From Candidatus Pacearchaeota archaeon (lineage in GTDB: Archaea; Nanoarchaeota; Nanoarchaeia; Pacearchaeales; GW2011-AR1), in assembly GCA_002686195.1 (NCBI GenBank), contig NZAS01000028.1, positions 7,748 through 33,645 of the forward strand: a DNA stretch of 25,898 nt. Direction: 5' to 3'. The position numbers and the translations under genes are program-made. Shown here piece after piece: positions 14,874 through 22,913 of this stretch (its first letter is position 1; every line of letters begins with the position of its first letter). The notes beneath the pieces were generated by a model that was not told the DNA's origin, did not search any database, and was given only the letters and a program-made list of their open reading frames with translations.

Positions 14874-15559
14874 TGGGATTAAATCAGAATATTCTTAAAA
14901 GTGGTATTTTACGTGTATTTAATAGTGAACCGTCTACAAAACAACAAGCCGCTAGCGATCTTACTGGCGCAATAATGGAATATTTACTTGGTGCAGAGGT
15001 AGACTTAACTGGATTATTGCTAACACATCCATCACCACCAGGAACTATAGTAACACCAGCACAAAATGCACCACTTCTTTTTCCTGATGAAACTGGAACG
15101 CTAATTAAGACCGCACTCATCGTTGATTTAGGTATAGGTGCTATTCCTGGGGTTCCTGGATGGCCAGCAACGACAGTAGCTATAGCTGCACAATTAGCAA
15201 CTGTTATCGCAACTAAACCTATTCCATCTGGACAACCTCCGCCTATGATACTTAATCCTAATTTTGATAGTGATAGAGCAGAATCAGAAAATAATCCAAG
15301 AGAAATAATTGATCCAGAATATACTCCCCCTATAAATGGATTACCAACATTAGTCAGTCCTGCTGTTACAATATTAGCAATCCCACCAATTATTATAGCA
15401 GCACATGAAATAGGATTAAATGGCGGTTCTAAAGAAGATATTGCAATACGGATGGCACAAATCATACATAATTCTGTAATGACGACAAAAATAAATGGTG
15501 CTGCATCAAATACAGCTGGTTTCTTATTACCAGTAACGGGCCCTAGATCAATAAAATAG
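14873..15559 (+). CDS. Unknown virion-block protein between spike and gp25
   Basis: A 228-residue protein with no family I recognise. It is rich in Pro, Gly, Ala and Ile. Stretches such as IPGVPGWPATTVAIAAQLAT and AVTILAIPPIIIAAHEIGLN are hydrophobic but broken by prolines, so they need not be membrane spans. LSSD-like acidic turns are few. Its fixed place between the spike gene and the gp25 gene suggests a baseplate hub part or spike tip, by position only. ATG overlaps the preceding stop by one base. A long antisense frame lies opposite and is a shadow. Confidence 0.7.
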   Translation: MGLNQNILKSGILRVFNSEPSTKQQAASDLTGAIMEYLLGAEVDLTGLLLTHPSPPGTIVTPAQNAPLLFPDETGTLIKTALIVDLGIGAIPGVPGWPATTVAIAAQLATVIATKPIPSGQPPPMILNPNFDSDRAESENNPREIIDPEYTPPINGLPTLVSPAVTILAIPPIIIAAHEIGLNGGSKEDIAIRMAQIIHNSVMTTKINGAASNTAGFLLPVTGPRSIK

Positions 15560-15596
15560 AAACAAAATCAATTATAAATTGATAAATAATAATGAA

Positions 15597-16070
15597 ATGG
15601 CTGAACGAATAGAATTTAAAAATATCGGTGTTATTGATAGAGGGGTTAATGTAAAAGAACAAGTAAAACCTATAGGTATAAAAACACCAATACGCAGAGG
15701 TGATAGATTCGGAATATTTGATATGAATACCGATGTTATACAGCAAATTAAAGACAATTTACGTAACTTGTTATTAACAAATCATAATGAGCGCCTAGTT
15801 AATAATACAATTGGTGCAAATTTACGTGCACTTATATTTGAAAATATAGGTGTTGTTAATAATAGTGCAACACAAGCTATAGCAGAGAATATTAAAACAG
15901 CAGTTGATGAATATATGCCTTTTATAGAATTGGAAGCGCTTGAAATTGGACTACACGAATCAGATGCAACAGTTCCAGATAACTATACAAGGATAAAAGT
16001 AACATTTAGTGTACCTGGTTTATCGGAAGGTGATAAAATATCTGATATTGATTTGTTTTTTAGAGTATAA
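15597..16070 (+). CDS. Baseplate wedge protein, gp25/gpW-like
   Basis: A 157-residue member of the gp25/GPW baseplate family, related in fold to lysozyme but without activity, which links the wedge to the sheath start. The motif starts at KTPIRRGDRFGIFDMNTDVI and runs through RNLLLTNHNERLVNNTIGAN, ending LRALIFENI; these hold the EPR-like core of the family. The C-terminal part is beta-rich (TRIKVTFSV). ATG 15597 was chosen over TTG 15579 because the latter adds only a short Asn-rich lead. There is no Shine-Dalgarno of note. The gp6/J-like gene follows 5 bp downstream. Confidence 0.9.
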   Translation: MAERIEFKNIGVIDRGVNVKEQVKPIGIKTPIRRGDRFGIFDMNTDVIQQIKDNLRNLLLTNHNERLVNNTIGANLRALIFENIGVVNNSATQAIAENIKTAVDEYMPFIELEALEIGLHESDATVPDNYTRIKVTFSVPGLSEGDKISDIDLFFRV

Positions 16071-16075
16071 AGAAT

Positions 16076-17908
16076 ATGGTAACAAGTAATAAAAAATTAA
16101 AGCAACAAAAAATTGTTCGCTACTTAAATAAAGACTTTGATTCATTTAGATCTGATTTATTAGAATATGCAAAAGCACATTTTGCTGATGTTATAACAGA
16201 CTTTAGCGATACGTCAGTAGGCGGCATGTTCCTCGATTTTACAGCATATGTCGGTGACGTTACATCACATTATCTAGATCATCAATTTAATGAATTATTT
16301 GTTGATAGTGTTCGTGAACCTAAAAACATAAAAAGGATTGCAAAACAACTTGGGTTAAAACCACAACCACCCACATCATCATCAGTTTTTTGTACATTTT
16401 TTATCGAATCACCTGTAGTAATTGATAGAAATGGTAACGCAACACCAGACACGGTAGCAGTTTTTATACTTAAAGCGGGTACAACAGTCGAGTCTGATAG
16501 TGGAATCGTATTTGAACTTACCGAAGATATAGATTTTTCTATTATTAATGATAGAAATGAAGTGCAAATATCTGAACGAAATAGTGCAGGAGTACCTACT
16601 AAAATATTCATAAAAAAAAGAGCGCTTTGTATTTCTGGTGAAAGAAAGACATTTAATATAGTAATACCTAATAAATTTGTAAAGTTTAGAAAAGTAGAAT
16701 TACCAGAAAAAAATATAACTGAAGTCATAAGTGTTGTTGATACAGAAGAAAATAGATATTATGAAGTTGATTATTTAACACAAGATACTATTTTCGAATC
16801 GATTAAAAATGAAAGTCTTGATAAAGAAGATGTTCCATTTATTGTTAATATAAAACCAACAACATATCGTTACACATCAGAATATGATATTTTAACAGAG
16901 AAAGTAACATTAACATTTGGATCGGGAAAATCTGATACTATCGATGATGATATTGTCCCTGATCCGTCAGAATTTGCAATTCCATTATATGGAAAAACAA
17001 CATTAACAAGATTCTCTGTAAATCCAGAACAATTTTTACAAACAAAAACTATGGGAATCGCCCCAATGGGAACTACATTAACAATTGATACACGTGTAGG
17101 TGGTGGTCTTGCACATAATGTTGCTGAACGAACAATAAATTCTATAAAAGATGCATTGATTGCCCCCTTATCAACAAATAGTGTATTGATTAACACGGTA
17201 ATACAAACATTAGACGTAACTAACTATGAATTAGCTGCTGGTGGCGATGAAAAACAAACAGCTAATGAACTCAAACAAAATGCAAGTGCTAATTTTACTG
17301 CACAAAATAGATTAGTTACAAGAGAAGATTATTTAGCAAGAATATATTCTATGCCAGCAAACTTTGGTAGAGTGTATAGAGCTTTTGTGCGTGCACATGA
17401 AAATGCCAACTTATCAATACAAGTACATATTTTAAGTAGAAATGCAGATGGGACACTAACAGTTTCACCAGATTCATTAAAAAAGAACCTTAAAGTGTTC
17501 ATAAATGAATTCAAAATGTTAACTGACTCAGTAGATATACTTGATACAGATATTATAAATATTGGTATTGATTTTAATGTTGTTACAAGTTCAAAGTCTA
17601 ATAAAACTACTATTCTTAATAATATACTAAAGAATTTAGTAAAGTTTTTTGATATAGAAAACTTTCAAATTGGCCAACCGATAATTATAGATGAAGTTAA
17701 AAGCTTGATATATAATACTGAGGGAGTTATTGCTGTTGCTAATTTGAAATTTAATAATTTAACAGATACATCAACTAATAATTCTGAATATTCAAAAACT
17801 ATCTTTTCTATAACAAAAAATATTAGTAACGGGATTATATTATGTCCAGAAAATGCTATTTTTGAAGTTAAATTTCCTAATAATGATATTAGAGGAGCTG
17901 CAATTTAA
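16076..17908 (+). CDS. Baseplate wedge protein, gp6/J-like
   Basis: A 610-residue protein of the T4 gp6/P2 gpJ baseplate family, which forms the ring-like wedge scaffold. The N-terminal part holds YLNKDFDSFRSDLLEYAKAH (16-35), FADVITDFSDTSVGG and MFLDFTAYVGDVTSHYLDHQ, then LFVDSVREPKNIKRIAKQLG: all are signatures of gp6-like proteins in T4-like phages. The middle (about 120-330) is beta-rich and the end (about 400-600) carries the J-type fold (RLVTREDYLARIYS, a strong family motif). Length is close to T4 gp6. Its stop overlaps the next ATG by one base. Confidence 0.92.
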   Translation: MVTSNKKLKQQKIVRYLNKDFDSFRSDLLEYAKAHFADVITDFSDTSVGGMFLDFTAYVGDVTSHYLDHQFNELFVDSVREPKNIKRIAKQLGLKPQPPTSSSVFCTFFIESPVVIDRNGNATPDTVAVFILKAGTTVESDSGIVFELTEDIDFSIINDRNEVQISERNSAGVPTKIFIKKRALCISGERKTFNIVIPNKFVKFRKVELPEKNITEVISVVDTEENRYYEVDYLTQDTIFESIKNESLDKEDVPFIVNIKPTTYRYTSEYDILTEKVTLTFGSGKSDTIDDDIVPDPSEFAIPLYGKTTLTRFSVNPEQFLQTKTMGIAPMGTTLTIDTRVGGGLAHNVAERTINSIKDALIAPLSTNSVLINTVIQTLDVTNYELAAGGDEKQTANELKQNASANFTAQNRLVTREDYLARIYSMPANFGRVYRAFVRAHENANLSIQVHILSRNADGTLTVSPDSLKKNLKVFINEFKMLTDSVDILDTDIINIGIDFNVVTSSKSNKTTILNNILKNLVKFFDIENFQIGQPIIIDEVKSLIYNTEGVIAVANLKFNNLTDTSTNNSEYSKTIFSITKNISNGIILCPENAIFEVKFPNNDIRGAAI

Positions 17909-19437
17909 TGCGCATTTTTAGCTTTGCAACAAAAGATACATTTATAACCGATGTTATAGTTACTAATACTTTTAGAGCAACAGATGCTAATGTTGGATTG
18001 GGTGGGGTGTTAAGTTTATTCAAATTACATGAAGAATCGACATTACCAGGTACTGGATCTGATGATTTACAAGAAATATCACGAATACTTATTAAATTTG
18101 ATTTAGATGTTTTTAGAGCACTAACTGGAACATTATTAAGTGGCACAAAGTTAAATAATACTACTTTTAGATTAAAAATGTTTGATGTGCTTCATGGTGA
18201 TACATTACCATCAAATTTTAATATTATTGCATTTCCATTAAGTAGAGCGTTTGACGAAGGTTCAGGTATTGACACATACGCATACACAGATATCGGATCT
18301 GCTAATTTTATTACCGCATCTGGTGAAACGAGTACCGCAGTAACATGGTCATTATCGGGTGCGGCTAAATCTGGTGCATTAAATGACACAGATATTGATA
18401 TAATAACTGGTAGTTCATTTTTTCCAGGCTTAGGAAATCAAAGTTTAGTAGCAACGCAAAACTTTGATCTAGGAAGTGAAAATCTTGATATTGATATATC
18501 AACTATTGTAAGTGGTACAATAGTAGGTTTATTACCAGATCATGGGTTTAGAATAAGCTTTTCAGGTTCAGAAGAAACTGATAGTAAAACAAGATTCATA
18601 AAGCGTTTTTACTCAAGGCATACAAATATATTCACTAAACAACCTCGAATAGAAGCAATATTTGACGATTCACTTGCGGATAATGGAAGTAACTTACTAT
18701 TTGATGTAACTGGAACAATTTTTCTAAATAATCTTGTAAGAGGGCGATATACAGATATAGTATCTGGATCAAGAACACTTACAGGAACAAATAGTGATGT
18801 TGTTGGGTCGAAGCATAAATGGGCAGTACCAGTTGTAAAATTAGAAAGCGGTTCATTCGATATTGTTTATACAGGTTCACAACATCAAAAAGGATTATAT
18901 AGCGCATCATTTGCGATTGATTCACTTGAAACATTGCTAACAGGTGAATTACATAGTGCTGGATCTGCAACAATGAATATTGTATGGCAATCAGCCGATC
19001 AAACAATACCATATTTAAGTTCATCAATAGTAATACGTGAAATAACAAGAGATAATTTTATAAAACCTAAAAGATATAGAATATCAATTACAAATCTTAA
19101 GCGTGATTATAATATAAATGAAATTGCACAATTTAGATTGTTTGTACAGGAAGTTAATTTTAATACCGATACGAGCAAATTACCTTCTGAAACACAAAGT
19201 CTTGTATTAGATGATATGTATTACCAAATTCGTGAACTAAAAACAAACGATATTATAATACCACTTGACACAACTAATAATAGTACAAGATTATCATATG
19301 ATAGATATTCAAATTATTTTAACATGCATATGAAGTCATTTGCTCCAGGCATCAACTACAAAATTGAATTTTTGATTAAGGAAGATGATATTGAGCAAAT
19401 AATTGATGAAGGTATTATTTTTAGAGTTGTTAAATAA
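17908..19437 (+). CDS. Beta-rich virion protein, possible DNRLRE-like domain
   Basis: A 509-residue protein, beta-rich throughout and rich in Ser, Thr, Gly and Asp. The first 120 residues (KDTFITDVIV, then NVGLGGVLSL and ISRILIKFDL) follow the layout of DNRLRE-type beta sandwiches found in carbohydrate-binding surface proteins: a KDT-like start, a Gly-containing turn and a strand ending in KFDL. The rest (130-509) is not recognised. No enzyme motif is visible. Its place between gp6-like and gp7-like genes and the one-base overlaps at both ends make it a baseplate or fibre component; a carbohydrate-binding role is inference. Confidence 0.7.
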   Translation: MRIFSFATKDTFITDVIVTNTFRATDANVGLGGVLSLFKLHEESTLPGTGSDDLQEISRILIKFDLDVFRALTGTLLSGTKLNNTTFRLKMFDVLHGDTLPSNFNIIAFPLSRAFDEGSGIDTYAYTDIGSANFITASGETSTAVTWSLSGAAKSGALNDTDIDIITGSSFFPGLGNQSLVATQNFDLGSENLDIDISTIVSGTIVGLLPDHGFRISFSGSEETDSKTRFIKRFYSRHTNIFTKQPRIEAIFDDSLADNGSNLLFDVTGTIFLNNLVRGRYTDIVSGSRTLTGTNSDVVGSKHKWAVPVVKLESGSFDIVYTGSQHQKGLYSASFAIDSLETLLTGELHSAGSATMNIVWQSADQTIPYLSSSIVIREITRDNFIKPKRYRISITNLKRDYNINEIAQFRLFVQEVNFNTDTSKLPSETQSLVLDDMYYQIRELKTNDIIIPLDTTNNSTRLSYDRYSNYFNMHMKSFAPGINYKIEFLIKEDDIEQIIDEGIIFRVVK

Positions 19438-22400
19438 TGACAAAACGTGACATCAATAAACCAAATAAATTTGATAATAAACTAATCAAAGAACACTTAA
19501 ATCAAGATATTTCATTCACTAGTGGCGATCATAAGTTACGAAGTATTGATGATATTACATTAAACAATAAAAGTGATAGTGATGCATTATTATCATCTTC
19601 ATTTATACTTGGGCTTAATGATGAAGGGTTAGAAAACACACAACAATTAAATGTTGACTTTTCTGATTTTACGAATCACACATTTTTTAATTCTGCAATT
19701 GTTAATACTAATGTTGCATTTGATAAAGTTTTAAACAATTATCCATTTGATGGATCAAGAGCAAACATTATAACATTTTTAGAAAATTTAACTGGTTTTG
19801 AGCGTTATATATTTGATAATTTTCCAAGAAATATTGGTTATTTGAACTTTTCTGGTAGTTTTAGTTCATCAATTACAATAAAAGATTATGCAAATTCTAA
19901 AAAACTTAATTTACAAGAATTAGGATCAGGATATAACGTTTTAGATCCACGTGATAATAAATCATTTACAATTGAAACACAAATATATGTGCCTGAAATA
20001 GAAACGTTTGATCATCAAGTAATATTTCAAAAATTAAGTGGAAGTGATCGTGGTATATCACTGATGTTATCTAAGAGCACCGATCAAACATCAGGTACAA
20101 TAATGTTTGCTGTTACATCAGGCACACAAGAATTATTTACATCTGCGACATTAGAAAAAGGCAAGTTTAATCACATTGCCGCAATGCTTGATAGAGAAAA
20201 CGAAAATCATCAAGTCAAGTTTTATGTTAATAGTGAATTATTTAGTACTTCAAGTGGCGTTAATATAGGGCAAATTGACTTTACAACTAGTGATATTACA
20301 TTATGTACTGGTACAACTCACACATTTAGTGGATCAATAGATTATGAACCACGCTTAACATTTAGTGGTGCATTAGATGAATTAAGAGTTTGGCATGCTA
20401 CACGTAGTATTGATAATTTAACAAGATTTAGTACAAGAAATGTGTTCGCTAATAATGATCTTAAGTTATATTTACGATTTAATGAGCCACAACAAACAGA
20501 CAAACCAAATATTGTTATTGATCACTCTGGATATGGTTTACATGGTACTCTACAACTAGATTCAAATTACAGAATGGATACTTTAGGCCCCGATGGATTA
20601 GCAGTATCTGCATCACTTCGAAATACAAGCTCTCTCACATCACCATTGGTTAATGAAAACTCGCTATTTTCACCTGTGCTATTTAATACACATCAAGATG
20701 TTAAAGCATTTAATACAAATATATTAACAACGGCATCAAATTATGATGATCAAAACCCTAATTTAATAACGCGCTTATTTCCACAACATTATTTTGAAGA
20801 AGGTGCTATATTTGATAAACAAGAAGAAACTAGTAATTTATTCTTAAACACACTTGATACACTTGATAAAAAATTAGGAACTGCACAAATACTTGCATCA
20901 TTTTTATATGTTATTGCAAAAGGTCTTGATGAACTTAAAATATTTGTTGATCAATTTCAAAATATACTAACTGTTAATTTAGATGATTTTGACAATGCAC
21001 CAAACGCTTTAATTGATAAAATTGGTGAATTCTATGGATTAACATTTAGCACATTCTTTGAAGATGCGACATTCAGACAGATATTTTTTAATGAAAATAT
21101 TACTGTTAGTGATGACTATATTAACATGACATTACTAGAAATACGTGATGTTTTATGGAAGCGTATATTCTCATCATTACCAGATATTCTTAAGTCTAAA
21201 GGAACAATGCATGCAATAAAGTCATTCATTAGAGCTGTGGGCATTAATCCCGATCATAATTTTAGAATACGTGAATATGGTGGTGCAACAATAAGTGAAA
21301 TTAAAGATATCAGGTTGCCTAAATCAGAAGTGTCAACATTATTAGACATGTCAGCTAGTTCAGGTAATAGTCGTGGAAATATAGTTAGTCCATTCTTAAC
21401 GGCATCACGAATGAATATAAATAATTATTTAGAAGCGCATCATATAAATACTGGTTCATTTAATTCAAAAGATGTACTACGTGGTAGTACACATGGCGGA
21501 TTATTAACGAGTCAATCATTTACTATCGAACAAATAATAAAAATTGCGCCTACTGCACAACAAACACAGTCAATATCAAGAGTTGCAATAACAGGTTCAG
21601 ATATATCATTAACAGATTTTGCAATGAATTTAGTTGCATTTTCATCAAGTATTGCAACAACAAGTAGTTCGCTTAAACTATTTATCAAACCATTAACAGC
21701 TGCTGAAGCAGATCAATCTGATAGAGCGATATTAATGTTAACGGGCGTCAATGTTTTTAGTAATCAAAAGTGGAATGTTGCTTACGGTAAAGAAAATATT
21801 TCTGATGTATCAAGCTCATATTTCTTGTATGCTGCTCAAAATAAAAATACAGATGTTGATATGATATATTCGGCGAGCGTTAATATGCGAAATACAGGAA
21901 GTACTGGTTTTAATGTTTTTTCTATGCTTGATGCCGATATCAATGCTAGTGGATCTTTTCTTATCTTTGGAAGCGCTAGTGCTGGTAACGATGAAGCATC
22001 AACAATGCGCTTACTAATTTCAGGAACAAATTTGAGCAGTGACTATGAGGGATCAAATTTTGCGAATTTTACTGGTAAAATAGGGCACATACGTTTCTGG
22101 ACAAAAGCGTTAACAAAAAAAGAATTTAAAGAACACACTTTAAACTTTAAATCAATAGGTGTTAACACCCCAAGAAATATGAGCTTTAATACGGCAAGTA
22201 CTGAAAGGTTGATTTTAGATGCATCAACTGATCAAGCAAATTTGAGAACAAATGCGGACGGCGAGATCAATATATTTGATTTTACTCAAAACGATTTCCA
22301 TTTGACCGGTACAGGTTTTAGTGCAAATGATGCCGTTATTAAGAATGAAGAGTTCAAATACTCGATATTATCACCATTTTTTGATGAAAATCAAAATGTA

Positions 22401-22913
22401 GATAAAGTCCAGATACGTTCATTTACACAAAAAGAAAATATATTATTTCATAATGTTGATGCAGCACCTATTAGTGAAGTAACTATTAATGAGTTTACAA
22501 CATATGATCCAAGATTTTCAATAGACTTTTCAATTATTGAAGCGCTTAATGAAGATATTATTAAAATTATGTCATCATTAGATTCATTTAATAATGATAT
22601 AGGTGATGTTAATAACTTATTTGATTTCGAATACAAAAATTTACATGAATTAAGAAGATTATATTTTAAGCGGCTAACAGACAACGTTAACATGAAGTCA
22701 TTCTTCGATTTCTTTATATGGTTTGATCAAAATATGAGTAATTTCATTAAAAAGCTAATTCCAGCAAGAACAAACTTTAAGGGCATCAATTTTGTTATAG
22801 AATCACATATCTTAGAAAGACCAAAATTTAATTATAATTACTATAATATATATTTAGATGAGAAAGTTAGAAATCATTCTGGTGCAGATGAGATTATACA
22901 AAGGTTAGAATAA
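19437..22913 (+). CDS. gp7/I-like baseplate protein with two LamG-like domains
   Basis: A 1158-residue protein. Residues 1-165 are an N-terminal attachment region. Residues 172-365 fit a LamG/concanavalin A-like domain: SFTIETQIYVPE, then GKFNHIAAMLDRE and FSGALDELRVWHATRS. Residues 440-620 are helical and match the tail-protein I/gp7 type, with SLPDILKSKGTMHAIKSFIR (580-599) and AVGI as the hallmark. A second LamG-like unit lies at about 690-910 (QSFTIEQIIKI, KIGHIRFWTKALTKKEF). The C-terminus (1090-1158), with FIWFDQNMSNFIKKLIPARTN, contacts the neighbouring wedge by analogy. LamG-type domains usually bind glycans or proteins. It is the fusion of a core wedge protein with such domains that is notable. 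Confidence 0.75.
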   Translation: MTKRDINKPNKFDNKLIKEHLNQDISFTSGDHKLRSIDDITLNNKSDSDALLSSSFILGLNDEGLENTQQLNVDFSDFTNHTFFNSAIVNTNVAFDKVLNNYPFDGSRANIITFLENLTGFERYIFDNFPRNIGYLNFSGSFSSSITIKDYANSKKLNLQELGSGYNVLDPRDNKSFTIETQIYVPEIETFDHQVIFQKLSGSDRGISLMLSKSTDQTSGTIMFAVTSGTQELFTSATLEKGKFNHIAAMLDRENENHQVKFYVNSELFSTSSGVNIGQIDFTTSDITLCTGTTHTFSGSIDYEPRLTFSGALDELRVWHATRSIDNLTRFSTRNVFANNDLKLYLRFNEPQQTDKPNIVIDHSGYGLHGTLQLDSNYRMDTLGPDGLAVSASLRNTSSLTSPLVNENSLFSPVLFNTHQDVKAFNTNILTTASNYDDQNPNLITRLFPQHYFEEGAIFDKQEETSNLFLNTLDTLDKKLGTAQILASFLYVIAKGLDELKIFVDQFQNILTVNLDDFDNAPNALIDKIGEFYGLTFSTFFEDATFRQIFFNENITVSDDYINMTLLEIRDVLWKRIFSSLPDILKSKGTMHAIKSFIRAVGINPDHNFRIREYGGATISEIKDIRLPKSEVSTLLDMSASSGNSRGNIVSPFLTASRMNINNYLEAHHINTGSFNSKDVLRGSTHGGLLTSQSFTIEQIIKIAPTAQQTQSISRVAITGSDISLTDFAMNLVAFSSSIATTSSSLKLFIKPLTAAEADQSDRAILMLTGVNVFSNQKWNVAYGKENISDVSSSYFLYAAQNKNTDVDMIYSASVNMRNTGSTGFNVFSMLDADINASGSFLIFGSASAGNDEASTMRLLISGTNLSSDYEGSNFANFTGKIGHIRFWTKALTKKEFKEHTLNFKSIGVNTPRNMSFNTASTERLILDASTDQANLRTNADGEINIFDFTQNDFHLTGTGFSANDAVIKNEEFKYSILSPFFDENQNVDKVQIRSFTQKENILFHNVDAAPISEVTINEFTTYDPRFSIDFSIIEALNEDIIKIMSSLDSFNNDIGDVNNLFDFEYKNLHELRRLYFKRLTDNVNMKSFFDFFIWFDQNMSNFIKKLIPARTNFKGINFVIESHILERPKFNYNYYNIYLDEKVRNHSGADEIIQRLE

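Noticed and set aside
14884..15465. 193-residue antisense open frame
   Set aside because: It mirrors the 14873 gene, has low-complexity composition, lacks a ribosome binding site and breaks the operon pattern.
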